Below are positions 50,768 through 62,147 of a stretch of DNA of 64,000 bases, piece by piece. The notes below the pieces were generated by a model, which saw nothing but the letters and a program-made list of their open reading frames with translations, did not search any database and was not told the DNA's origin. The position numbers and the translations under genes were made by a program. Source of the stretch: Laguncularia racemosa (lineage: Eukaryota > Streptophyta > Magnoliopsida > Myrtales > Combretaceae); assembly GCA_037954665.1 (NCBI GenBank), contig JBBMOL010000058.1, forward strand, positions 434,001-498,000, read 5' to 3'. The first letter of the stretch is position 1. The number at the start of each line of letters is the position of its first letter.

Positions 50768-53700
50768 TTAACTTCTCCTTCTAATTTTCCCCTCGGCTGA
50801 ATCCGCCGAAAATCGAATCAATCCCGACCTGTCGCTATGGACCGCGACACTCGGGATTGATTGTTGTTGGCTGGCTCGATAAGAAATCAAATTAACTGGA
50901 TTGAAATACTCAACTAACTGATGATCAACAAAATCACTATCTTCCTCTTGTAAATTTTGCTTATGAATTATTTCTCCATTTGATGAACAATCTTTAGCAA
51001 TGCTGCTTGGACCACACTGTCTAGGCTGTGTTTGGTAAAACACTTTCGAGAGAACAAGCTCTCCATCCTTTTCCTCTTCATTATTGCCAAGATGGTATTG
51101 ATGCATGACCCAATTTGTCTTTTCAGGTTTTCTCTGCCTACCATAGTTAGTGTAGAGTACTAAAATCTTCTTGAAGCCTTTGACCGACCCGGATATGGCG
51201 ATGGGTCGAGTTTTGCCGGTCTTGTGCCATCGGGTTTCGCTCCCATCGCGTTCATCTGTGTGCACCTTCCTTCTCTTCCTATTGCCGGTGGTGTATGCCT
51301 TTGATGGTCTATGAAAGAAGTGGCGCATCTGGCCACCTTTATGTACTCCTGCATGATGGGAATGATTTAATATGATCAAAGCAAGTAAATGGTTAAGAAA
51401 TGCAAAGACAGTACTAAGGTGGCAAAAGAGAATGCGCCAAACCAGCTAATGTTTTTCCTACATTTTCGTATTAGGTTCTATATTTTGCAGTATTTCATTC
51501 AGGAACTAGCTTTTTTTTTAAAGTGAGTAAGTGAAGGGCTTCCATCCATTCCCGTTAGGAAAATGGTCAGAGTCGCAGAAGTAACGCTCAAACACAATCA
51601 TCTGTTCTTTCAGAAAAATCACTAAAGTAGCTTGTGGATCATTTAACACACATGGCATTGTTTGGGTGCTACACTAGAGACCCCAACGGTTTCTCCCATG
51701 AGAACATGAGTCCTTTTTTTTTTTTTTAATACTCATTTTAGATAAAATAGGTTCTGAAGTAAAATTTTACAAGATAAGACCTAAAAATAAAAACTCAGCA
51801 CCAAAAAAAAAAAAAAAGAGAGAGAGAGATTATTTGAAGTGTATTTATCTTACTTCAAGTTGCTAACCAATAATTTTGGAAATGGATCTCTAAATTTAGT
51901 TTTCTAAATTTTTTTTAATATACAAATTAATAGTTGAAATTATCTTGATTTTAAAAATACTTTTTAATATAATTATGATGTTATTTTTTTTATTATAATA
52001 TCAACTATTGATTATATATGATAGCATTTTAAAAAAAAATAAAAAAAATAGCATATATATATATATATATATATATTCCCCTTTTTGCTAAAGGGGGAGA
52101 GGCTGCTGGAAAAATAAGCCAAAATCATCCATGCACGTGCCTTTGGTATTATGAAGTAAATGGACCTCTTCTTCCTATTTCTTTCTCTCTCTCTCTCTCC
52201 TTTTCCTCTTTTTTTTCTTTTTTTTTGGGGGGGGGGGGGGGGGGTGGTTGCGGGGGGAATAAAACACTCATTCATTGAAAGCAGCAACTATCAAAAACTA
52301 TCAACATGATTATTACAACCAGCATCAGCAACTAGAATTTCTTTCAAAGGAGATGGAGGTCTGCCTACTCAATCTAATGAACACATCTCCTTCTTAGTAA
52401 GATTCGCTATCCAAACTGTAGCCATATTGGCTTGACGTCTAACCAAACTAAAGGAAACCTTAGGAATTCTACTGGCAAAGTATCTAATATCTGCTAAAAT
52501 GGGAAAGAAAGACCAAGGTGGGTTCGCATCAGAGGTCACAGCTTCAAAGACTTGGACACAGTCCGTCTAAAAGACCACTTCCGACCAGTTTCTCTCCCTT
52601 GCAAACTCGACTGCCTCCAAACAAGCTCTAGCTTCTGCCTCAGCAGGAGAACTAGCCATTAAGGCCTTCCTAAAGCCGCTACATACGACTCCACGAGCAT
52701 TTCTCACTAGGACTCCAACAGCTGCTAAGTTTGAAGAAGGATCAAAGGATTTTCTTCCTATTTCGACTAACCTCAATTTATACATCGAGTACAAAAATAA
52801 TCCCTTAAACTTTAAGTCTTTGTGCAATACGGCCCTAAAGGAATAATTTTTTTCCTCCCAACATAGTCCTTATTAAACTTTCAATTTTATAAAATAAAAT
52901 CCAATAGTCCTTTTGAATAGTTGTTGTGATCATGTGTTGGATAAATTAATAAATTAGGATTAGTTAAAAAAAATAGTGGTTATGAGGGAATATTACAAAT
53001 AGCTTCTTGTAGAAGCCAACAGTATCGATTCACATTCATAATCAAATATCAAGAAGATTCTCCTCTATCTTTATTCTCTCCATTCCTTCCATTCATTTTC
53101 TAGGGGATTTCTTGTCTTCGAATAGAAGATTAACATTTCTTTTACCCAATTTCTAGTCTGGAAAAATAACAAATTACGAGACTGCTATTAATATGGCAAG
53201 TAACAAACAATCACATGAAAGTATTGTGCAATTATCATTATATATGATAGGATATGACAAGTCTAAGTATAAAATATGTGAAAACAGTTCGCACCGATCT
53301 ACTAATTTAGAATTTAAGGCCAGATGGTTGTACAACTAAATTCAACAAAAATCAATGTGGAAAGTGATGGATTAATTTTCTAGCATTGTTGCTCAATTTT
53401 CTATTCAATAATTTCCACACGGTGTACCTTACTTATTAAATACCAAATTCATACATAAGGAGTGTCAAAGTATAAAATATATCAAATGTCCATGTCAATA
53501 TTTAAAGTTAAAACCTTTATATTGGATGATTGTAAAGCTAAATTTAACAAACATTTAATTAGAGGATCCACGGTTAGGATGGAGTTTAAGCCAATACCCA
53601 TCCAAGCGCCCCAACCCTCATACACGCTTTTATTATGTTATTATTTTGATATACCGTTAAACTATATCTGTTCATTTCTATGTTACTAGAAGTTCTTTTA

Positions 53701-55445
53701 GCCACAGATAACACAACACAGATAAAAACCCTACCTAACCATGCAAACGATACGTAGAAGCCAAGTTAAAAGGTCGGAAGTGCAACTTAATGTCGAGTGA
53801 TCTAGTCCAACACCTACGTATTCGATTAGTTGTTTCAAGTTCCTCAAAAAGCTGGTAGGTTGACCTTTCTTGTTTGAATCAACTTGAAGTTAAAGTGTAG
53901 GAAAGGTGATAGATGATTTACCCTATTCATTAACCGAGACATTTTGGTAGTATTAACTATTAACAAGCTGATGAGAAGAAGATCCACCAGAAAGAAGATT
54001 CAGATCTTGAAGATACGAATTTCTTCAATCAGTCTCCTCACAAAGCTGTCATGGAATGCATATAACACTATCATAGACATTCTATAAATACACGAATATT
54101 ACAGTTAAGGTTAATATCGTAAATAATCTAAAGGGATTTGGGGTAATTTGGTAATTCTTACGGGGATTATAAATAGGTTGTTATAAACCATATTGACCTT
54201 TTTTTCCTTTTTTTTGTCTCTTACAAAACCCTAGAGCCTTCTTGTATGAATCCATAGGGAAGAAGACGATATTTTCCTACCAATAGATTATCGGATTAAG
54301 GTAAGTACATAAATCAACGATTGTGAATCGTGATTTAAGTATGTACATGGTAGCATAGGGAATTAACGTATTAAGGTTTACAGATCTAGATCAATCCATG
54401 ATATACAAGAAACGCAACAAGCGATTCACTTATCATGATCACAAATTGGGTCAAGTAAGTATATATATTAGTATATTACATTATGCATTTTATGTTAGAT
54501 GGATCAATTAGGTTAAATTGAATAGAAATTGAGCTGAGGGATCGATTTACGAGGAGTACAGTGAATACACGCCCCCCCAACATGATCGTGTTGGAACCAT
54601 ATTGAAAACTAAAAGTGAACCGAGAGATACACGACCTCTCAACATGACTGTGTTGAAAATGAAAGGTGAATAGAGAGATACACGACCTCTCAACACGACG
54701 GTGTTGAGATCGTGTTGAAAAAAAAAATCAATACGACCATATTGAGGTCATGTTGGTGAATAGTAAATAGAGAGATACATGATCTCTTAACATGACCATA
54801 TTAAAGTCCATGTTGAAAAAAAAAAAACGACTTCGTGATTAGAGAGAGATACATGACCATGTTGGAAAAAAAAAAAAAAAGAGAGGGGAGGGAGGGAAAC
54901 AACATGACCATGTTGAAAAAAAAAATTGTATATGGTCTTTGGCACGGTCATGTATTACCTCGCACTCAACTACACGGCTCCCAACATGACCATGTTGAGT
55001 TGAAACATGTTTAGTATCCTTTTGATATTTATAGGAATACAATTCTAAAGTCAAACAATTTGAATCATGTATAAGTTTAGAAGAGTTGTGAAGCTAGAAA
55101 AGTATCAAATAAACCAAGTTTTGCAAAGTCAGGTACGTGTATACCATGTTTATTGCTTGTGCTTGATAAGTTAGATTTTTGTGTATGGGTTTAATGATAT
55201 TGTGAATGAATCGAATTGAGTGTGCATGTGATTGTAAATTGCTAGGTCCAAGAAACCGAGTGTAGCTCGGTGTTCTTGGGGTGGCACCCCGATGATCGAT
55301 ATGTGATGTTGTCCCTAGTGGAGTCGTGTACCGAAAGGATCCGGGTCTTATATGGAAGGTTGTGTTGTGAAATGTTATGATGTGGAAAGTTGTGACATGT
55401 AGTTATAGTGTATGGACTCATGGACAATGGGAAGTACCAATTGTC

Positions 55446-55485
<40 letters not shown>

Positions 55486-58093
55486 TGTGGAAGGTTGATA
55501 TGTGATAGCTCATGAACTCATGGATAGTGAGGATTACCCATTGTCATAATTATATTATTATTATGTATGGTAAGAGACTCATGGACAAAGATGATTACCT
55601 TTGTCATATATACATTATTATTATGTATGGGAAAAGACTCATGGACAGAGGTTTACCTTTGTCATATATATATATTGTTTGTGGACGGATTGTAAAAGGA
55701 TGTTTAGGAATGTTATGTACGAAGATGTTTATGTTGTGATTGTGTATCGGCTAAAGATTGTGAAAGATAAATAAAATTTTGAATAAATGTTATGGTGCAT
55801 TTTACATGTGTTACTATTTCTGACATGGCATGTATGTGTGTGTGTAGGTATACATTGTACTGGGCGTTAGTTCACCCCTCATGGGAATTTTTTTTAGTTA
55901 CAGATGCTACTATAGAGATCGTAGGATATGTTGAAAACCTAGGGAAATCAGCTCAAGATCAAAACAATGAATAGAATATAGAATACGTTTATTATGATGA
56001 CTAATAGACAGACTAAGAAAACACATATTAGATTTTTATTTAATCATTTTAGGAATTTCTATTGTAAGTAAACGTTAATTGTTTCCGCTGTTTAAATTGA
56101 AAAGATTGTTGATAACTTATTGTTGAGGATGAGAAATTTCATTCATCTTTATTATGCAATAGATGATTTAAAACTATCATCAAAAGTATTTGAAGAATAG
56201 TAGTGATTGAGCCTTTGTGTGTTTTCAAGAAATGAGGACACGTGGTGGGTCATAGCGTATTCGGATTTTAAGACGTTACACATTCTGGGTAAGAACGTTA
56301 TACGGGAAACATTTTCTTAATAGCTCTTTTTTTAAGACGACAAGAAGCTCTCACGAGGGGTGAAGTATATTATAAGGTAGGGGACTAAGGGGACATCTTG
56401 AAAATAGATGGTTGGCTTGAGATACTAATCACTGAAATTATAATTGATTTCTAATTGGCATAGGGTGAGAAACTCGAGCTATTACAAAAAATTCAAGTTA
56501 AGGACCATCCATCAATATGAGATTCTCCCACTGGCTATATGGTTTATAGGATGATGGATCCACATGAAGATTGTATTTTCCTACACATGATCCAATTATC
56601 ATATATCTCAAAAAAACTGATGCCACTTATATATTGATGATAACTAAAACCCTAAAACTGTTGGCATCTAAATCTTCAAATACCCAAACTAATTACATTC
56701 TCCAATCTAATGAAACACTCTTTGTTAGCAACTGGTTCACTCTTGCTCCCTTATGTGTTTACACATGCCGGAACAAGAGGAGGGATTGAAGTTACACCAA
56801 GTTGTGTCCTAGAGTAAGTTGTGTCATGTGTCGTGTAAGTTGTGTCCTAGAATTAGTGGTGTTGTGTAGATGTTATGTATGTGTCATGTTATGTGGCATT
56901 GGGCAGATTAGTGGGAGTTTGAGGAGACGTGGATAATAACAAAAAGAGAGAAAATAGGATGGTGGTTAGTAGCCACCCTTGAAACCTTTGAAGCATTGTA
57001 CTTAAATGAAATGAAAGGAATGGAAAGGCAAGCCTATTTTAGATAAAAAAATTCTCCACTTAGAGATCTTGGGTTCTCTCTAAACAAGCCCCACACTTAG
57101 CCACCATAGGAAAGCAAGAAAGAAAAACACACTCTAAAAGAATCAAACAAGATATTATAATTAATAAACCCATAACACAATCTGATAATACTCTTCTTGC
57201 ATGGACAAGGATAGTAGAGTTAGTAAACATAAGCCAGCCATACCTAGTATACCACACAATGATCTCAAATCAGTCAAACCACTCTTTTATAGATAGGATT
57301 CTTGTATAAATTCAATCCATTAAAGTCAAAGCGGTTTTAGTCTTCAAATCTATGGAATTCATCACCTTTTAATATCAATTTCATGGATCCAATGGTTCAA
57401 AATGCTTAAATTATGAATTCTTGGTCTATATAAGACACTTTCCATATATAAATTATCTTTCCACTTAATGTTTGAGATATATGAAAGTGAATATTAAAAG
57501 TAAATTGTATTTTGCTAAAACTTTGCAACTTCGTTGGCATAGATGATGTTCCTCCAAATAAAGGAAGGAATATTATAGGTTTAAATCCTTCTTGTTTTAC
57601 CTTACATGCCAAAAACTTCAGTGAAAAAACGTTTATAAATATGGGCGGTTGGGGGATCACAAAACTCATTCTCCTAGTTGGCGTGCTAGTTCCAAAAGAA
57701 GGCCCCTACGCCTCTTTTGATGGTAACCACTCCTTGAGCACCATAAATAAGGAGCTCCACATCAAATTGATCGTCAACAAGCAGACAAGACAAGGTTCGA
57801 TTGTGGGAATGGCCAGAATACAAAGACAGATGGGTCTTTGAGTTAAAATTTGAAAAGTGCAACTGTAAGTGATGCCAATTGCGTGAGATTCCCATCGTTT
57901 GAAATCCCCACTTCTAGTTTCATTCCTGATGGTATGGTGATACGATATGCCCAAAGTGGTAAGTGGCCTGTCTATTTGTGCGCGTAATAAACCGTTGCAC
58001 ACGGATATACATATATCGATACATATTAACACAGACACACGCACACACGCACACACATACACACACACATATATATATATATTAACGTTCAAC

Positions 58094-58140
<47 letters not shown>

Positions 58141-59840
58141 TCACTCATATGCAACTGTTGTGATGGTTCAAAGGATGCACAATCACCTTTTACTAAGTTA
58201 TTAGGGCGTGGGTTTTGTTTTGAGGAACATGTTTTTCAGATTTTTTCGAAATTTGTTATGCTTAAAGCTTTAAAGTTGTTAATATGTGCATTTCATCACC
58301 AATGAATGACTTTTAGCATAAATAGCCATTAAGGATGATGGCGATGCATGACTACTAATGGTATTGTTACAGCCAAAAGGAAAATGTTAATAAAAAATAG
58401 GGGAAATGACTTCTTTTTTTTTAAAGTGGAAATCTTTCTTCACTGATATTTTTCATTATGATTAACAATCATTGTTGATCATTGTCTTACCTTCATTTTC
58501 ATTATTAATTATCTCGTGATTATAACATTAATACCATTGCAAAAATATTTGACAATTTTAAAATTTTCATTAAACCAAATAACAAAAAAGTTCGAAAAAC
58601 ATTTCTGCAAAACAAACTAATACACCTTGATTGTGTTGTTCCAACCATATGATATTCTTTATATATATATTATTCTTAAAAATTTATCCAACAAACCTTT
58701 ATATCTTAATTTGTTAATATTTACAGCCAGGACTACCGGATATCTATTCATCTTTAATCCTGGTCCAACACAGCGTCCATGCCCTTGGTGTTTGTCCAGT
58801 AACATCTCGTGGGTTTTGAGCAATGTTTTTTCGTTCATTATTTCGTATTAACATGTACATATACATATACATATACATACATACATACACATATATATTT
58901 ATATATTCGAAAACAAGACAAACAAATACCGATAAAGAGTATTGAGTATTGTGTGCATCTGTGCTCAAAGCTTCTTGTGAAAGCAAGTTTAAATAATTAA
59001 TGCATCAAGGCTTGTACGGGAAGGAACTGAGTTGGCCACAATATCCAAAAATTCCCAAAGCGCGGATGATTTTTTTTTTAAAAAAAAGAAAAATCTGTAG
59101 AATATTACACTACATATATATTAATTACTCCCATGAAATTATTCTTAATCTTAATGGAGCAAAGTTTATCAAAATTAAAATGTGAAAATTTCTTCTTGTG
59201 ATATATTAAGAAAATTGATTAAATTATTAAGCACCGAAAAAAAAAGAGAGTTCATTTTATAGTTTGAATATAACTTCATTCGTGATTAGTGAAAATTGAT
59301 TTGATTATTATTGATGTAATTATTACCTGGTAAATTTTCCGGATGAGTAGAGCAAATCCCATTTTCTCCATCAAGTGTTGGAATAAATTCATCAATCAGA
59401 GGATGGATTTTACGCACATCTCCAACTGCTTTTGCTTCCAAATGCTCCAATATTTCTTGATCAGTTGGATCAAATTTCACACCAGCTGGTAATCCTGGCA
59501 GATCGTTAATCCTGGCCTAATTATTTCATCCCAAAAATAAAAGCTTCGATTTAAAAATATATACAGATTATTAAAAAAGAAAAAAAAAAGTGTTCTATGA
59601 ATATAAGATTTCATTTATCACAAGATCTAGGGTTTTGCAATTACTAACCTGATCGTATAATTCGATATAGTGGCCACATGAAGGACATTTAATTGATTGA
59701 ATACTACCACTACCACCATCACCACCGCTGGCGGAGGAGATCGAATCGATTATGCCACTGGGCTCTATAGCTGTCGATCTGATCATACCGATGGGTGCTT
59801 CTTCTTCGTCTTGAGTTAGGTCATTGCTACACCAAGTCAT
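50768..59840 (-). CDS. NAC-domain transcription factor, SND2/SND3/ANAC075 clade (3 exons, 8 kb intron)
   Basis: Exons on the minus strand: 59840-59649, 59516-59327 and 51348-50768. Junctions are CAG|GTTAGT...TTAG|GCC and CCAG|GTAATA...TGCAG|GAG, and all join in frame to 320 residues. The N-terminus has a CPSCGH motif (52-57). The NAC domain runs about 71-239: LPAGVKFDPTDQEILEHLEA, IDEFIPTLDGENGIC, HFFHRPSKAYTTGNRKRRKV, TRWHKTGKTRP, KKILVLYTNYG and EKTNWVMHQYHLG. This is the SND2 (ANAC073), SND3 and ANAC075 type; family members act in the nucleus in secondary-wall regulation. I chose the start at MTWC, as in relatives; in-frame ATGs lie up to 59876. Intron 1 is 132 bp and intron 2 is 7978 bp. 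The C-terminus is short and basic. I see no breaks. Confidence 0.9.
52020..52075. repeat. A-rich run and (AT)n microsatellite
   Basis: An A-rich run is followed by about twelve AT units. It lies within NAC intron 2. Confidence 0.8.
52208..52830 (-). mobile_element. 5'-truncated LINE remnant (RNase H domain) with A/C tail
   Basis: On the minus strand, 52827-52400 encodes an RNase H domain of the type found at the end of plant L1 elements (VGVLVRNARGVVCSG, PAEAEARACLEAVEFAR) and then a LINE-like terminal segment (LDWVGRPPSPLKEI). A stop replaces the codon before the catalytic TD near 52567. The 3' end is followed by a run of 18 C and then an A-rich tract (52244-52208). It lies in NAC intron 2 in the same orientation as the gene. 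Confidence 0.7.
52831..54140. other. NAC intron 2 sequence without recognisable features
   Basis: AT-rich DNA. No coding region or defined repeat is seen. Confidence 0.4.
54565..55000 (+). repeat. Array of CAACATGACCGTGTTG-like motifs
   Basis: About ten imperfect palindromes of the form CAACA[TC]GAC[CTG][AG]TGTTG alternate with AGAGAGATACACGACCTCT. The core matches the arrays in the other LTRs in this window. Confidence 0.7.
55405..55680 (+). repeat. Tandem repeat of about 62 bp, each unit with a hairpin
   Basis: Four imperfect units contain ACTCATGGA...TTGTCAT. Each can fold into a short stem: 55420-55448, 55520-55548, 55581-55607 and 55641-55665. An (AT)n run (about 55449-55482) interrupts the first interval. 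Confidence 0.75.
56281..59326. other. Rest of NAC intron 2
   Basis: AT-rich, with (CA)n/(TA)n microsatellites near 58035-58135 and (CATA)n near 58855-58895. The short frame at 57512-57841 is not recognisable as a protein. Confidence 0.45.
58030..58135. repeat. (CA)n and (TA)n microsatellites
   Basis: A run of ACACAC units (about 58030-58068) is followed by two TATATA runs, in NAC intron 2. Confidence 0.85.
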
Positions 59841-60044
59841 CTCACCCATCGTATTCATGCACATAATACTAAACATAAAAGGAGGATATTCGTACGAGAG
59901 AAAAAAAGCAACACTTATGCAGCTGTCTTCTATTGTTGACGTTAGGAATTTTATTCTTCCACGCGTTGTCTTCTTTCCCTTCTTAGCTTTTTTGCACTGG
60001 ACAGAACAGGTTCACAGGAGGAGGAGAAGAGAGATAGAGTCTAG

Positions 60045-60053
60045 AAATATATA
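60045..60053 (-). promoter_or_regulatory. Likely TATA box of the NAC gene
   Basis: TATATATTT on the minus strand lies about 205 bases upstream of the chosen start codon, followed by a CT-rich leader (TCTCTCTTCTCCTCC). Confidence 0.5.
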
Positions 60054-60059
60054 GTACTC

Positions 60060-61362
60060 TTACTTTCTTGGACACCAAGTTTAGGATTTGGATTACGTAA
60101 CTATGTTCACACTCTCTCATGAGTATTAAACTGCAAACGGTTATGGGCGATGTCCCGATGTACTTGTTATGTTTACTTAATACATTCGATTTCTAAAACA
60201 TTTATCATACAATTTACGGGAAATAATAAGTGCAAAATTTTAGAAAATGCGACTCGCCGTAACTATTCCACTCGTAAGTACGCGGAGACAATTTCAAACT
60301 ACAAAATGTGTTTCCACGATGTCGTTTAGCTTGTATGATAATTTAGGGATTTTTTTTCATGTGATTTCGTCTTGTATACTGTAGTATATAATACTTTATC
60401 GGGAATATTACTGTTTTAACAGTAATTTCCAGAGAGTTTTCAGTGGGAAAGTATCACATGTCTTTCAAACTGTAAATGACGGATTGACCATTTCGGTTTT
60501 AGGGATGACCCATTGAGACATTGTTCCATAAATGACGGAGGAATATATACATCATTAATCAGTATAAATATGGAATATATATATATATATATATATAAAG
60601 CATTAGAAGGAAAGGGTGTTATTTTCAATATATATATATATACCTATGTGTTTAAAGAAGAATAGTTGATGTGTAGACCACCGTACCATGTAATATCAAT
60701 TAGAAAAGTTATACTTACATAAAATCATAATATTGATCATAAACTAGTTTAATTAGTTAGTTTTGTTTTAATAATATAGATAGTGCTATAAAAGGTTGGC
60801 TAAGCTTATAATTTCAAGAAAAAGAGGGGGAAAAAATCCAGAAGTAAAAAGTGTACGATGTATAAATAACCCAATGCGAGGAAAAATGTCGGAAAAGAAG
60901 GATGAAAAACCTTGGGAGCAAACTTTCTTATTTTCCTCCTTTCTAAGACGTTTCACCCTCCTTTTACTCTATGTTGTCCCACAAACATTAGAGCGTTGCA
61001 GTGTCTCGATCCAGAGTCTATAAAGTGTCTTTAAAGCTGTACATGACGTGTTTAAAACTAATCTCTGTAAACGAGCCGTTCCGAGATAGGATATAGCGTG
61101 GAAACTGAGCTTTAAAGTTAAGATTTTTAAAATTTTAAAATTTGAGCACAACCCAAAAGTTAATTGAATTTAGAATTATTAGGTTTAAGTTCAATTTAAA
61201 GTAGAATTTTATAAAGTTAAACTTAACACAATTAAGCTTATTTAAACTCGATTTTTTAAAAGTATATTTTTTTAATTAAAATAACAATGACACTTAAATT
61301 CCATCCAAACTTAATTGTTAGTTTTCACTATTTTTTTTTTCTATTAGATCAATCACCATTAT
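60060..61362. other. AT-rich intergenic DNA
   Basis: Upstream flank of the NAC gene. (TA)n runs occur near 60576-60597 and 60630-60645. No gene is supported. Confidence 0.4.
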
Positions 61363-62147
61363 ATGTCACATTTGGTACACTAAAATTGATCCGAAATGAA
61401 ATCGTAATTTTGAGTCTCATTTCCTTTTTTATATTTGGAAGCATTTTTAGAAGTTGGAATCATGATTCATTAGAATTGATTCCAAAGAATGAACTTAAAA
61501 TGAAATAGCGATTTTAGGTTTTACTCAATTTTTTATGTTTGGATGCGCTTTTAAAAGTTAGATCACAATTCTTTAGAATCCCAATTGTACCTTAAAGAGG
61601 AAATTCAATTCCACCCTAAAGAAGGAATTCGATTCCACCTTTGAGAAGGTACTAATTATTAATTATAATTACTTAATTAATCTTTATTTTATTATGATAT
61701 TTAATAATTAAGGATACTTTTGACAAATATTAATTTATATACATTCCATTTCATGTAAGTTTCCAAATATGGAATGAATTTTTCATTCTAATTATGATTC
61801 TATTCCAATCCATTTTAATTCATTCCATTCTATACCATTCTTGTGTGCCAAACATAACATCAAGAGGAATCAATTCCACTTTTGAGTGGGTGGAATCACT
61901 ATTCCATTCCAATCTCGTTAATGATCATTATTTAAATAATTTTTTTTATTCTCATCAATGTATATTCATTATATTTACTAATTAAGGACATTTTTAATAA
62001 ATACAATTATTTATCATTTTATCTCATTTCTTTTGGAGGCCTTTCTAAACATGAAATGGATTTAGCATTCCATTATTAATTCCATTCCATTAAATTCCAA
62101 TTTAATCTATTACATTCTGGAACATTTTTACGTATCAAATGTGACAT
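61363..62147. repeat. Foldback-like repeat with ATGTCACATTTG termini
   Basis: The left end ATGTCACATTTGGTAC is matched inverted at the right end (GTATCAAATGTGACAT) at 15 of 16 positions. The interior is AT-rich, with repeated ATTCCATTCC and a loosely repeated ATTAAGGA...TTCCAT block of about 300 bp period. No duplication of the target was found. Confidence 0.45.

Larger units (their letters stand above)
54141..56280 (+). mobile_element. Probable LTR-derived sequence in NAC intron 2
   Basis: TTATAAATAGG near 54167, followed by an AAACCCTAG leader, looks like an LTR promoter. The right side ends in TTTTAAGACGTTACA (56280), the type of end seen in Tekay/Del-like LTRs. Between them lie an ACACGACC/TCAACATGAC array and a hairpin tandem array. 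I could not find the matching left terminus or a target duplication, so the left limit is approximate and this may be a degraded solo LTR. Confidence 0.45.

Noticed and set aside
57512..57841. 109-residue frame in the NAC intron
   Set aside because: No recognisable domain, and codon use resembles background. It may be chance.
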